DNA of 60,048 bases, taken from the NCBI RefSeq assembly GCF_004298475.1, contig NZ_SCRP01000030.1, forward strand, positions 1 through 60,048, given 5' to 3'. Positions 47,600 to 56,971 of the stretch are shown piece after piece. Within the stretch, counting starts at the first letter, position 1. Each line of letters begins with the position of its first letter. The position numbers and the translations under genes were made by a program. The stretch is from Paraburkholderia sp. Lineage in GTDB: Bacteria > Pseudomonadota > Gammaproteobacteria > Burkholderiales > Burkholderiaceae. The notes under the pieces are model-generated. The model was not told the origin of the DNA, did not search any database, and saw nothing but the letters and a program-made list of their open reading frames with translations.

Positions 47600-47917
47600 A
47601 TGGACTCGAATCGTCCCACCGTCGCTGGCCATCTCATGTCGAACCTGATCGACCAGGACATCGCGCACATCCGCCGTGTCGTGCCGCTCGCGCTGAACGG
47701 CGATCTGGCCGGCCCGATCTTTCCCGCACGCTACTGGCGCCAACGCCTGTTCCGCTTGCTCGACACCGGCCTCGTCAGCAAAGGCCAGCTCAGCGAAATC
47801 GACAGCCTCCTTGCCCTGCTCGACCAATACGAGCGCGGCGCAACGCAAGCGGCCGAGTCGGCGGCCTCGCCCTCACCTTCACAGCAGGAAGCCGCAGCCA
47901 GATCCGGGCACGCCTGA
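47600..47917 (+). CDS. Hypothetical protein
   Basis: A 105-residue protein. The core SNLIDQDIAHIRRVVPLALNG then PARYWRQRLFRLLDTGLVSKG and EIDSLLALLDQYE is helical and looks conserved in style. The C-terminus is low complexity. No recognisable domain. It is upstream of dcm in the same orientation but 141 bp away, so a link is only possible. Confidence 0.6.
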   Translation: MDSNRPTVAGHLMSNLIDQDIAHIRRVVPLALNGDLAGPIFPARYWRQRLFRLLDTGLVSKGQLSEIDSLLALLDQYERGATQAAESAASPSPSQQEAAARSGHA

Positions 47918-48058
47918 TCGATCGTCGATCCGTCCTCCGGCCGCGACGCGGCAGGCCGAGCCATCCCACGGCGCGACTTGCGCGCCGCTCACGGAATCCC
48001 TGGTGCCGCGGGTCGTCTGTCGGTCATAATGTCCGCCAAAATACCCAGAGAGGATTCC

Positions 48059-49477
48059 GTGTCCACGGCTCATTCGCGAGACCTGCTGCGGCAGGCACGT
48101 CAACGCTTCACCCAGCAACAGATCGCCGCGCATGTCGGCAAGGACGTCAAGACCGTGCGCCGCTGGGAAAAGGGTGAAACGCCCTGCCCCGCCATGCTCG
48201 ACGCCACATTGCGCGAACTGTTGTCCGGCAGCGAGCGCGCCGTCGGAACGCCTGCGCGGTTCCGGTTCGTCGACCTGTTCGCGGGCATCGGCGGCATTCG
48301 CCTCGGCTTCGAGGCGCATGGCGGCGAGTGCGTGTTCACGAGCGAGTGGAATCCGTTCTCGAACAAGACCTACCTGGAAAACCACGGCGATCGACACGCG
48401 ATCACCGGCGATATCACTGTCGTCCCCGCCGCCGACATCCCCGATCACGACGTCCTGCTCGCCGGGTTCCCGTGCCAGCCGTTCTCGATTGCGGGCGTGT
48501 CCAAGAAGAACGCGCTGGGCCGTCCGCACGGTTTCGAGTGCACGACCCAAGGCACGCTCTTCTTCGACGTCGCGCGCATCATCGCCGAGAAGCGCCCCGC
48601 CGCCTTCCTGCTCGAAAACGTGAAGAACCTGCTCTCGCACGACCGCGGCCGCACCTTCGACGTGATCCTCCAGGTGCTGCGCGACGAACTGGGCTACGAC
48701 GTCCACTATCGCGTGATCGACGGGCGCCATTTCACGCCGCAGCATCGCGAGCGCATCATCATCGCCGGGTTTCGCGAGCCCGCGGCATTCACGTGGGACG
48801 CGCTCGCCCTGCCTGACGAAGGCCCGCGCCTCGCGTCGATCCTCCATCGCACCGACGGCACGGAGCCGCTGCTCCCCGCTGACGGCGATCGTTTCTTCGA
48901 TCACCGCGCGCGCCGCGTGCAGCCGAAGTACACGCTCACACCCGGTCTCTGGCAGTACCTTCAGCAGTACGCCGCGAAGCATCGCGCAGCCGGCAACGGT
49001 TTCGGTTACGGCCTCGCGTTTCCCCACAGCGTCACGCGCACGCTTTCGGCGCGCTATCACAAGGACGGCAGCGAGATCCTCGTCCACCAGGGCGAAGGCG
49101 TGCGCCCGCGCCGCCTCACGCCGCGCGAGTGCGCGCGGCTGATGGGCTTTCCCGACACGTTCCGCATTCCCGTCAGCGATACCCAGGCGTACCGGCAGTT
49201 CGGCAACAGCGTGGTGATGCCCGTGATGCGCGAAGTCGCGCGCACGATGATGCCGCACCTCGATGCGGCACTCGGACGGGCGGGTGCGACGGGCGACGAA
49301 AAAACCAGCGCGCGTGCCGAGGCAAAACCGGCTGCGGCGCGCAAGACACGGCCCGGGACAGCGCGCAAGCTTGCGGAAGAAGCGGCGGACAAAGCGGTGG
49401 ACAAAGCAGCGAACGAAGCAGCGGACAAAGCAGCGCGCGCAACGCGGCGCAAGCGGCCAGCCGCCGAAGCCGCTTAA
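48059..49477 (+). CDS. dcm: DNA cytosine-5 methyltransferase (Dcm type)
   Basis: A 472-residue C5 methyltransferase. Motif I VDLFAGIGGIRLGFE, motif IV AGFPCQPFS with catalytic Cys139, motif VI LLENVKNL, motif VIII QHRERI, and motif X RQFGNSVV are in order. Resemblance to E. coli Dcm and the downstream vsr suggest CCWGG recognition (inference). The N-terminus carries a helix-turn-helix (FTQQQIAAHVGKDVKTVRRWEKGE). GTG 48059 with AGAGAGGA upstream is preferred to ATG 48029. The last ~40 residues are an Ala/Lys tail built of DKAA-like repeats. No restriction enzyme gene is adjacent. Confidence 0.93.
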   Translation: MSTAHSRDLLRQARQRFTQQQIAAHVGKDVKTVRRWEKGETPCPAMLDATLRELLSGSERAVGTPARFRFVDLFAGIGGIRLGFEAHGGECVFTSEWNPFSNKTYLENHGDRHAITGDITVVPAADIPDHDVLLAGFPCQPFSIAGVSKKNALGRPHGFECTTQGTLFFDVARIIAEKRPAAFLLENVKNLLSHDRGRTFDVILQVLRDELGYDVHYRVIDGRHFTPQHRERIIIAGFREPAAFTWDALALPDEGPRLASILHRTDGTEPLLPADGDRFFDHRARRVQPKYTLTPGLWQYLQQYAAKHRAAGNGFGYGLAFPHSVTRTLSARYHKDGSEILVHQGEGVRPRRLTPRECARLMGFPDTFRIPVSDTQAYRQFGNSVVMPVMREVARTMMPHLDAALGRAGATGDEKTSARAEAKPAAARKTRPGTARKLAEEAADKAVDKAANEAADKAARATRRKRPAAEAA

Positions 49478-49543
49478 ACCACCCGCGCCACCTGAGCCAC
49501 CTGGGTTACGACTAGCCAACGGACGGCGCACAGACCTCGGACC

Positions 49544-49993
49544 ATGACAGACGTCGTCGATTCCGCCACCCGCAGCCGGATGATGTCCGGCATCCGCGGC
49601 CGCGACACGAAACCGGAGCGCACGATCCGCAGCCTGCTGCACCGGCGCGGCTTTCGCTTCCGGCTCGACGTGCGCGAGCTGCCGGGCCGTCCGGACATCG
49701 TGCTGCCGCGCTATCGCGCCGTGGTGTTCGTGCACGGCTGCTTCTGGCATGGCCACCCCTGCGCACTCTTCAAATGGCCGCAGACACGCCCCGAGTTCTG
49801 GCGCGAGAAGATCGCGCGCAACCGCGCCAACGACGCGCGCGCGCTCGCCGCGCTCGCCGCACAGGGCTGGCGCGTCGCGGTGATCTGGGAGTGCGCGCTG
49901 CGCGGCGCCGGTCACGATCCGCAAGCCGTCGTCGAGCGGCTCGGCGCATGGCTGAAGGACGGGGCATCAGCCTGGTTCGAAGCGCACGGATAA
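49544..49993 (+). CDS. vsr: Very short patch repair endonuclease
   Basis: A 149-residue mismatch endonuclease that nicks beside T:G mismatches arising from 5-methylcytosine deamination at Dcm sites. Active residues align with E. coli Vsr numbering: Asp51 (GRPDIVLPRY) and His69 (VHGCFWHGHPC). WREKIARNRANDAR is typical. It lies 66 bp downstream of dcm, its functional partner. A 9-bp x3 duplication sits in the gap (about 49480-49505). Confidence 0.95.
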   Translation: MTDVVDSATRSRMMSGIRGRDTKPERTIRSLLHRRGFRFRLDVRELPGRPDIVLPRYRAVVFVHGCFWHGHPCALFKWPQTRPEFWREKIARNRANDARALAALAAQGWRVAVIWECALRGAGHDPQAVVERLGAWLKDGASAWFEAHG

Positions 49994-50148
49994 GCGTGCT
50001 GAAAAACGTACGGATGCGCGTGCGGACGAGCGCGCCGGGCTGCCAGACATCGCTGTCAGGCCCAGCCATGGCGCGCGCGTGGCGGTGATAAACTCACTCG
50101 ACCGATTCGGCCGCGCCCGCAGACGCATCGACGGCTGCAACTCACAAG

Positions 50149-50163
50149 AAGGAGGTAAGGAGG
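50149..50163 (+). promoter_or_regulatory. Double, very strong Shine-Dalgarno for the YbhB gene
   Basis: AAGGAGGT, a perfect anti-16S match, is followed at once by AAGGAGG abutting the ATG. The first copy has ideal spacing; the second is too close to serve and looks like a small duplication. Confidence 0.75.
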
Positions 50164-50667
50164 ATGGCTGATTTCCGACTCTGGTCCGACGATTTTCCGA
50201 GCAACGGCTTCATGCCGAAGGCGCAGGAATTCGACGATCGGGCCTTCGGCGTCGACGGCGACAACGTCTCGCCCGCCCTGCAATGGGAAGCGCCGCCCGA
50301 GGATACGCAAAGCCTCGCGCTGACCGTCTACGATCCGGACGCGCCCACCGGCAGCGGTTTCTGGCATTGGATCGTCGTCAACATTCCGCCCGACGTGCGC
50401 TCGCTCGCACGCAACGCGGGCAAGGCCGACGGCAGTCTGCTGCCGCAAGGCGCGGTGCAGGTGCGCAACGACTACGGCACGGTCGGCTTCGGCGGTGCGG
50501 CGCCGCCGCGCGGCGACCAGCCCCATCGCTACATCTTCCGCGTGCATGCGCTGAAGATCGCGCAACTGCCGGTTACGCCGGAAACGACCAACGCGGTCGC
50601 GCGTTTCATGACGCACCTGAACGAACTGGACTCGGCCACCTACGTCGGGCTCTACGAACTGAAATAA
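50164..50667 (+). CDS. YbhB/YbcL family Raf kinase inhibitor-like protein
   Basis: A 167-residue PEBP-fold protein. FMPKAQEFDD, DNVSPALQWEAPPEDTQSLAL, YDPDAPTGSGFWHWIVVNIP (ligand pocket) and PHRYIFRVHALK are family hallmarks. The biological role in bacteria is unclear. No signal peptide, so cytosolic. It has an exceptionally strong ribosome-binding site, implying high expression. Confidence 0.92.
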   Translation: MADFRLWSDDFPSNGFMPKAQEFDDRAFGVDGDNVSPALQWEAPPEDTQSLALTVYDPDAPTGSGFWHWIVVNIPPDVRSLARNAGKADGSLLPQGAVQVRNDYGTVGFGGAAPPRGDQPHRYIFRVHALKIAQLPVTPETTNAVARFMTHLNELDSATYVGLYELK

Positions 50668-50817
50668 CGCTGTGCCGCCGGGCGGCGAGCGCGCAGGCCA
50701 TGCGCCGGACGCCGCCCGCGTTTGGCGCCTCGCGCCCGCTCGCATGCCAACCGCTCGCTCGCGTGTATCGCGTACGAACCGCCCGCGAAGCGACGCGCGG
50801 CGCACGCCCAATCATCG

Positions 50818-52233
50818 ATGCCCACCCATCCTTCGCTATCCGGACCATCCGCCGCCGCCCTCGTTGAAGCCGAGCCCGGGCTGCCGCTGCCGCAGCGCTA
50901 TCACGCGATCATCGTCGTTGCGCTCGGCATCACGCTCGCCGTGCTCGACGGCGCAATCGCCAACGTCGCCTTGCCGACCATCGCGCGTCACCTGCACGCC
51001 AGCGCCGCCAGCTCGATCTGGATCGTCAACGCGTACCAGCTCTCGATCACCATCTCGCTTTTGCCGCTCGCGTCGCTCGGCGACCGGATCGGCTACCGGC
51101 GCGTGTACCTGGCGGGGCTCGCGCTCTTCACCGTCGCGTCGCTCGGTTGCGCGCTCGCCACGTCGCTGCCCGAACTCGCGTTCGCGCGCATGGTGCAGGG
51201 CTTCGGCGGCGCCGGCATCATGAGCGTCAACACCGCACTCGTGCGCATGATCTATCCGCGCAGCAAGCTCGGCCGCGGCGTCGCGATCAACGCGATGGTC
51301 GTCGCCATCGCCTCCGCAGTCGGCCCGACCATCGCCTCCGCCGTGCTCTCCGTCGCCTCGTGGCCGTGGCTCTTCGCGATCAACGTGCCGATCGGCGTCG
51401 CCGCATTTGCACTCGGGCTGCGCACGCTGCCCCTCAACGATCCGCATCGGGCGCACTACGATTACTGGAGCGCCGTCCTCAACGCACTTGTGTTCGGCCT
51501 GCTGATCTTCGCCGTCGACGGCCTCGGCCACGGCGAGCGCCGCATCTGGATCGCCGTCGAGCTCCTGGCCGCCATCGCGATCGGCTGGTACTTCGTGCGC
51601 CGCCAGTTGAGCCAGCCTGCGCCGCTCTTGCCCGTCGATCTGCTGCGCATTCCCGCTTTCTCGCTTTCGGTCGGAACGTCGATGTGTTCGTTCTGCGCGC
51701 AAATGCTTGCCTTCGTCGCGTTGCCGTTCCTGCTGCAGGACACGTTCGGTCTCTCGCAGGTACAGACCGGCTTTCTCATGACGCCGTGGCCGCTCGTCAT
51801 CGTCGCGGCTGCGCCGCTCGCGGGCTGGCTGTCCGACCGCTATCCGGCGGGCATCCTCGGCGGCATCGGGCTCGCGCTGTTCGCCCTCGGCCTGTTGCTG
51901 CTCGCAACGCTCGGCGGGCATCCGTCCGCATTCGACATCAGCTGGCGCATGGCGCTGTGCGGCGCGGGATTCGGCACGTTCCAGTCGCCGAACAACCGGC
52001 AGATGCTCTCGTCCGCGCCGCGCGAACGCTCGGGCGGCGCGAGCGGCATGCTCGGCACGGCGCGCCTCACCGGACAGACACTCGGCGCCGCGCTCGTCGC
52101 ACTGATCTTCGGCATTGCGCCGCAACACGGGCCGACGCTCGCCCTCTATGCCGCAACCGCGTTTTCCGCCGTTGCCGCCGTCATCAGCATGCTGCGGCTC
52201 ATACCGGGCAGCGCGGCGACCGCGAAGACGTAA
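50818..52233 (+). CDS. MFS transporter, DHA2 (14-helix) family
   Basis: A 471-residue major facilitator exporter of the EmrB/QacA type. Motif A appears as LGDRIGYRRVYLAGLALF, motif C region as GGAGIMSVNTALVRMIYP, followed by further helices; about fourteen hydrophobic segments. Likely multidrug or metabolite efflux. The start was set at ATG 50818 (MPTHPSLSGPS). No regulator is adjacent. Confidence 0.9.
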   Translation: MPTHPSLSGPSAAALVEAEPGLPLPQRYHAIIVVALGITLAVLDGAIANVALPTIARHLHASAASSIWIVNAYQLSITISLLPLASLGDRIGYRRVYLAGLALFTVASLGCALATSLPELAFARMVQGFGGAGIMSVNTALVRMIYPRSKLGRGVAINAMVVAIASAVGPTIASAVLSVASWPWLFAINVPIGVAAFALGLRTLPLNDPHRAHYDYWSAVLNALVFGLLIFAVDGLGHGERRIWIAVELLAAIAIGWYFVRRQLSQPAPLLPVDLLRIPAFSLSVGTSMCSFCAQMLAFVALPFLLQDTFGLSQVQTGFLMTPWPLVIVAAAPLAGWLSDRYPAGILGGIGLALFALGLLLLATLGGHPSAFDISWRMALCGAGFGTFQSPNNRQMLSSAPRERSGGASGMLGTARLTGQTLGAALVALIFGIAPQHGPTLALYAATAFSAVAAVISMLRLIPGSAATAKT

Positions 52234-52264
52234 CGACAACCCAACGACAACTCAACGGCAACCC
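52232..52264. repeat. 11-bp tandem repeat at MFS gene stop
   Basis: AACGACAACCC, AACGACAACTC and AACGGCAACCC in tandem with a fourth degenerate unit; the array begins within the TAA stop codon. Confidence 0.88.
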
Positions 52265-52360
52265 GACGGCAACATTACGCCGCCGTAGCGCCCCCGTTTT
52301 ACGCCCGCTCGTCCTTCGCACTCGTGCGCGTCGCCGCTGTCCAAACGCATAACGGCGCGC

Positions 52361-52390
52361 CGATTCATGTCGATTCATGTCGATTCGTGC
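52361..52390. repeat. 10-bp tandem repeat upstream of 52440 gene
   Basis: Three units of CGATTCATGT (third CGATTCGTGC), 50-80 bp before the start codon. Confidence 0.88.
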
Positions 52391-52439
52391 CGCCGCGATC
52401 TTCCCTTCACGGTGTTCAATCAAACCCAAGGGGATTTCC

Positions 52440-52997
52440 ATGTCATTGATCGTCGCTGGACGGTTCACGACCTTCCCCGCCGCCGAGGCCGTCGCCGAGA
52501 AACTCTTCGCACGCGGCTTCGTCGAGGAAGACGTGAACTTCTTCTTCGTCAACCCGCGCGGGCAGCACGCCCGTCACGCGATCCACACCGCCACGCCGCA
52601 AGGCCCCGTCCTCCTGTCGCCGCATTTCACGCGCAACTTCACCGCTGGCGCGGTGGCGGGCGCCGTGGTCGGCGTCGTGCTTTTTGCAGGGCTGTCGGGC
52701 TCGCTGCCGGTCATGGTGCTTGCGGCGGGCGTCGGCGCGTGGATCGGCGCCTGGATCGGCATCAGCGCGAGCCGGCAGCACGCCGCCGAGCATCATGAGC
52801 GCGTGCTGCACGAAATGCGCAGTTCGGGCGTGCTGCTCGCGGTGCACGTGAGCCCCGAGAACCAGGCCGCCGCCGCCGATGTGCTGCGCGAAGCCGGTGC
52901 GGCCGACGTCGAGCGGGCCTCGGGCCGCTGGCAAGGCGGCCATTGGGCCGACTTCGATCCGACCCGCACGCCCGAGCCGTACGGCAAGGCGGCTTAA
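52440..52997 (+). CDS. Glycine-zipper-like membrane protein
   Basis: A 185-residue protein. The N-terminal part (LIVAGRFTTFPAAEAVAEKL) resembles the ferredoxin-like module of DUF1269/stress proteins. A central Gly/Ala-rich double hydrophobic segment (NFTAGAVAGAVVGVVLFAG; VLAAGVGAWIGAWIGISAS) looks like a glycine zipper, and the C-terminus (LLAVHVSPENQAAAADVLREAGAADVE) repeats the small alpha/beta module. Function unknown; envelope stress is a guess. AAGGGG precedes the ATG. Confidence 0.75.
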   Translation: MSLIVAGRFTTFPAAEAVAEKLFARGFVEEDVNFFFVNPRGQHARHAIHTATPQGPVLLSPHFTRNFTAGAVAGAVVGVVLFAGLSGSLPVMVLAAGVGAWIGAWIGISASRQHAAEHHERVLHEMRSSGVLLAVHVSPENQAAAADVLREAGAADVERASGRWQGGHWADFDPTRTPEPYGKAA

Positions 52998-53160
52998 ACG
53001 CGCCTGACACGCGCGAGCGCTGCAACGCAACGCGGCGGCCCGCAGGCCGCCGCGTGAGTGGATATGTGCGCGTGCGCGCGTTTGTGCGCGTTTGTGCGCG
53101 CGCCGCTGCGCCACGCCGAGACGCACTACTACGCCGCAGCGGCTCAGAGCAGCCGAGCGG

Positions 53161-54585
53161 TCACCCGGCCTTCGCCGGTGCAACGCTGCGCGCCCTGGCC
53201 GTGACCGATGCGGCCGTCGCGACGCTGCGCAGATCGGTGAGGAACGTATCGCGCCACACCGAGAGATTGTTCTCGCGTAGCGAAGCCATCATGTCCGTGT
53301 AGCGCGCGTGACGCTCGCTGCGCGGCATCGAGAGCGCGCGCTCGAGCGCTTCCGCCGTCTGGTTCAGATCGTAAGGATTGACGACGAGCGCGCCCGGCAT
53401 GTGCTCCGCCGCACCCGCGAACTGCGAGAGCACGAGCACGCCCGGATCCTCGGGATTCTGCGACGCCACATATTCCTTCGCGACGAGATTCATCCCGTCG
53501 CGCAACGGCGCGACATAGCCGACGTGCGCCTGCCGGAAGAGCCCCATCAGCAGATTGCGCTCGTACTTGCGGTTGAGGTACTGGATCGGCGTCCAGTCGA
53601 GTTGCGCGAAGCGGCCGTTGATGCGGCCCGCCTCGCCTTCGAGGTTGCGCCGGATGGCCTGATAGGTCTGCACGTCCGAACGCGTCGGCGGCGCGATCTG
53701 CAAAAGCGACACGCGGCCATGCCAGCCCGGCCCGTTCTGCAACAGGCGCTCGAAGGCCTGGAAGCGCTCGGCGAGGCCCTTCGAATAATCGAGCCGGTCG
53801 ACGCTCATGATGAGCTTGCGCCCGCGCATGGCGTCGCGCAGGCTGCGCACGGACTTGCGGTCGGAGAACTGCGCGGCGGAGGTTGCAATTGCGTCGGGAT
53901 AGATGCCGATCGGGTAGGCGCCCACCTTCAGGAAACGCCCCCACGCGTGGACCATGCCGTCGTCGCTCGCGCTGCCGTGGCCGCCGCGCTCGACGTAGTC
54001 GAGGAACGCCTGGCGATCCGAATCGGTCTGGAAGCCGACCACGTCGTAGTGGCACATGAACTTCATCAGTTCCTCGTGCGGCGGCACCGAGCGCAGCACC
54101 TCGGGCACCGGCAGCGGAATGTGCAGGAAAAAGCCGATCGGATTCTTCACGCCGAGATCGCGCAGGCAGCGCGCGAACGGGATCAGGTGATAGTCGTGGA
54201 CCCAGACGATGTCGTCGGGTTCGATCATCGGCTGAAGCTGGCGCGCAAGCGCCACGTTCACACGCAGATAGCCCGCGTAGTCCTGGCGCTCGTACCGCGC
54301 GAGGTCGTTGCGGTAATGGAAAGTCGGCCAGAGCGTGGTGTTCGAAAAGCCCTTGTAGTACTGGTCGTAGTCACGGCGCGTGAGGCCGACCGTCGCGTAG
54401 GTCACGTTGCCTTGCTGCTCAATGGCCGGATGCGACGGCGCGGTGACGGTCTCGCCGCTCCAGCCGAACCACACACCGCCCGTTTCCTTGAGCGCGTCCA
54501 GCACGCCGACAGCGAGCCCGCCAGCGGCGGGCCGCCCTTCCTGCGTCGGCGCAACGCGATTCGATACCACGATCAGTCTGCCCAT
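53161..54585 (-). CDS. otsA: Trehalose-6-phosphate synthase
   Basis: A 474-residue GT20 enzyme joining UDP-glucose and glucose-6-phosphate. LIVVSNRVA at the N-terminus, WVHDYHLIPFA, GFFLHIPLP, MSVDRLDYSKGL and PLRDGMNLVAKEYVA are the substrate motifs. AGGAGGT precedes ATG 54585 by eight bases. No otsB is adjacent, so the phosphatase must be elsewhere. The 213-bp upstream region (54586-54798) contains no gene. Confidence 0.96.
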   Translation of the reverse strand: MGRLIVVSNRVAPTQEGRPAAGGLAVGVLDALKETGGVWFGWSGETVTAPSHPAIEQQGNVTYATVGLTRRDYDQYYKGFSNTTLWPTFHYRNDLARYERQDYAGYLRVNVALARQLQPMIEPDDIVWVHDYHLIPFARCLRDLGVKNPIGFFLHIPLPVPEVLRSVPPHEELMKFMCHYDVVGFQTDSDRQAFLDYVERGGHGSASDDGMVHAWGRFLKVGAYPIGIYPDAIATSAAQFSDRKSVRSLRDAMRGRKLIMSVDRLDYSKGLAERFQAFERLLQNGPGWHGRVSLLQIAPPTRSDVQTYQAIRRNLEGEAGRINGRFAQLDWTPIQYLNRKYERNLLMGLFRQAHVGYVAPLRDGMNLVAKEYVASQNPEDPGVLVLSQFAGAAEHMPGALVVNPYDLNQTAEALERALSMPRSERHARYTDMMASLRENNLSVWRDTFLTDLRSVATAASVTARARSVAPAKAG

Positions 54586-54798
54586 TGCGGCTAACCTCCT
54601 GTTTCGTTGATTCCAAGACGATATCGACCTGAAGATCGCAAGACGCGTGCCACGTGTCCGACAGCCTGGGTGGAAGCACGCTTTCGGCAGCGACGGGACA
54701 AGCGCATCCCGCACAGCGGGTGCGCCCTGCGGAATGGCTAAAACAGCGGGAAACGGCTGGAAATGACTGGATGACGCGCTGTGGGGGCCGGATGAAAC

Positions 54799-55023
54799 TC
54801 ACGCGTCCTGTTCCGACCCGAGATCGCGCTGGTAATCGAGCCCTTCAGCCCGCGCACCGCCCTGGTTGTGCTCGCCATCGGGCGGCACGCCCGGCGCCGT
54901 GCGGTTTTGCCCGGCCGGATCGGGTGCGCCCATGGTGGGCGGATAGTTGCCCGGCTGATCTCCATCACGCGGACCGCGCTTGCCCGAATGACGTGCTGAA
55001 CGACGCAATGCGGGATGTCTCAT
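54799..55023 (-). CDS. Small hydrophilic hypothetical protein
   Basis: A 74-residue Gly/Pro/Asp-rich, disordered-looking protein (MRHPALRRSARHSGKRGPRD then GDQPGNYPPTMGAPDPAGQN). GGAGG lies eight bases before ATG 55023, better than the ATG two codons upstream. No family recognised; overlapping frames exist, so this is moderate. Confidence 0.5.
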   Translation of the reverse strand: MRHPALRRSARHSGKRGPRDGDQPGNYPPTMGAPDPAGQNRTAPGVPPDGEHNQGGARAEGLDYQRDLGSEQDA

Positions 55024-55231
55024 GTCCATGCCTCCAGCGCCAGGCCGCTACCTGGCGGCAGCGCGTGATCATAGTCTAGGGTTCGTCGCGTGAAATTTCC
55101 GGTAAAAATGGCGAAAGCTTTGTAACTCGTACATAAAAGCGTAAGAGCCACCCCGACGCGGGTACGCGATGTGCTTCCCGGCGCGGCCGAGCACGTCAGC
55201 CTGGCCAGCCCGGCCGTCGAGTGCGCCGTAT

Positions 55232-55456
55232 TCACACGGCACAACTGCGCTGCGTGGGGTCGGCAGGCCGGAGCCCATGCCCATTCGATTGCGACGCCTC
55301 GAACGGCTCGGGCGGCGGATCGCCGATCGGCGGCCCATCCGGCTCGTCCGGCTCGCCCGGCGGCGGGTCGTCAGGCTGCGGGGTATGTGCGAGATACGGC
55401 TTCATACCGGTGTTTCCGGTGTGGTCTGTGTGACCTGTGAATTGGCAGTGGGGCAT
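55232..55456 (-). CDS. Small proline/aspartate-rich hypothetical protein
   Basis: A 74-residue acidic, proline-rich peptide with PDDPPPGEPDEPDGPPIGDP-type repeats. GAGGAG is 6-7 bases before ATG 55456, which supports translation. Likely disordered; no function can be given. Confidence 0.5.
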   Translation of the reverse strand: MPHCQFTGHTDHTGNTGMKPYLAHTPQPDDPPPGEPDEPDGPPIGDPPPEPFEASQSNGHGLRPADPTQRSCAV

Positions 55457-55567
55457 GGCTCACTCCTCGAAATCTCTCCCTCCGCTCACCAGCGCAAGGG
55501 ACATACCATGAACCAGGCGCGAGCGGCCCGATCCACAGCCTGCGCGGGCCGCCGCAGGGTCGCATGC

Positions 55568-56971
55568 TCAGACGTCCGCGCCGCCCGTGACATGCGTGGA
55601 CGCCGGATCGTCCGCTTCGCCCTTGCCGCGCTCGTTGCCGTATTCGACGAGCCGGTTATAGAGCGTCTTCAGGCTGATGCCGAGAATTTCCGCCGCCCGC
55701 GTCTTCACGCCGCCGCATTGTTCAAGCGTGGCGAGAATCAGTTGCCGGTCGGCGTCGGCGAGCGAGGTCCCAAATGGAATCGTCACCGCCGTCCCGGCCA
55801 TCGACTTCGACAGCGAGATCTGCAACGGCACGGCGGCGGTCAGGTCGCCATCGGCGCTCGCCATGATGTGCGCGCGCTGCACGTAGTTCTTCAGCTCGCG
55901 CACGTTGCCGGGCCACGGGTACGCGGCCAGCATTTCGCGCACGGCGGCCGGGAACTGCCGCTTCGTGCCGTGGCGTTCGTTGAGTTCGTCGAGAAACGAC
56001 TGGGCGAGCAACCCGACATCCTTGCCGCGCTCGCGCAGCGGCGGCAGGTTGATCGGGAAGACGTTGAGCCGGTGATAGAGATCGAGGCGCAGCTTGCCTT
56101 CGGCGACGGCCTGCTCGGGATCGCGGTTGGTCGCCGCGATGAGCCGCACATCGGTTTCGATCTCCCGGGTCGTCCCGACGCGCATGAACATGCCCGTCTC
56201 CAGCACGCGCAGGAGCTTCACCTGAAGCTCGACCGGCATTTCGGTGATTTCGTCGAGAAACAGCGTGCCGCCGTTCGCGCGTTCGAAATAGCCCTTGTGC
56301 TGCCGGTCCGCGCCGGTAAACGAGCCGCGCTCGTGGCCGAACATCTCCGATTCGATCAGGTTCGGCGAAATCGCGCCGCAGTTGACCGCGAGGAATTCCT
56401 GCTTGCGCCGCAGACTCAGCTGATGAATGGTCTGCGCGGCGAGTTCCTTGCCGGTGCCCGACTCGCCGACGAGCATCACCGACGCAGGCGTCGGCGCCAC
56501 CCGGCCGATCTGGTCGTAAACCTCCTGCATCGCCGTGGAACTGCCGAGCATCAGACCGAAACGGCCCATGCGGCGCAGCTCGCCGCGCAACGTCCCGATT
56601 TCGGCCTTGAGGTCGCCCGCGCGCGGCAGCCGGTTCAGGATCGCCTTCACGCGCTGCAGGTTGATCGGCTTGACGAGGTAGTCGATCGCGCCGGCCTTGA
56701 GTGCGTCGACAGCCGTCTCGACGCTCGCGTGGCCGGTGATGACCACGAGTTCCACGCCCGAGCGCGGATCGAGATCCTGGAACAGCTCGGTCCCGCTGCC
56801 GTCGGGCAGCTTGAGATCGGCAAAGACCACGTCCGGCGTCTGCCGCACGAGCTGGATGCGCGCCTCGCGCAGGTCGCCGGCCTGTGCGGTGGTGAGTCCG
56901 TCGTCGCCCACCACGGCGGCCAGTGCCTCGCGGGTCCCCGCATCGTCATCGACAATCAATACATGTGGCAT
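55568..56971 (-). CDS. NtrC-family sigma-54 response regulator
   Basis: A 467-residue activator. The receiver domain (1-120) has Asp8/9, phospho-acceptor Asp52 (VVFADLKLPDG) and Lys in YLVKPIN. The AAA+ domain has GESGTGKE, the sigma-54 contact loop GSFTGA and LFLDEITEMP; a Fis-type helix-turn-helix (GVKTRAAEILGISLKTLYNRL) ends it. No cognate kinase gene is adjacent. The 351-bp region upstream to the next gene holds only promoter space and a repeat. Confidence 0.94.
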   Translation of the reverse strand: MPHVLIVDDDAGTREALAAVVGDDGLTTAQAGDLREARIQLVRQTPDVVFADLKLPDGSGTELFQDLDPRSGVELVVITGHASVETAVDALKAGAIDYLVKPINLQRVKAILNRLPRAGDLKAEIGTLRGELRRMGRFGLMLGSSTAMQEVYDQIGRVAPTPASVMLVGESGTGKELAAQTIHQLSLRRKQEFLAVNCGAISPNLIESEMFGHERGSFTGADRQHKGYFERANGGTLFLDEITEMPVELQVKLLRVLETGMFMRVGTTREIETDVRLIAATNRDPEQAVAEGKLRLDLYHRLNVFPINLPPLRERGKDVGLLAQSFLDELNERHGTKRQFPAAVREMLAAYPWPGNVRELKNYVQRAHIMASADGDLTAAVPLQISLSKSMAGTAVTIPFGTSLADADRQLILATLEQCGGVKTRAAEILGISLKTLYNRLVEYGNERGKGEADDPASTHVTGGADV

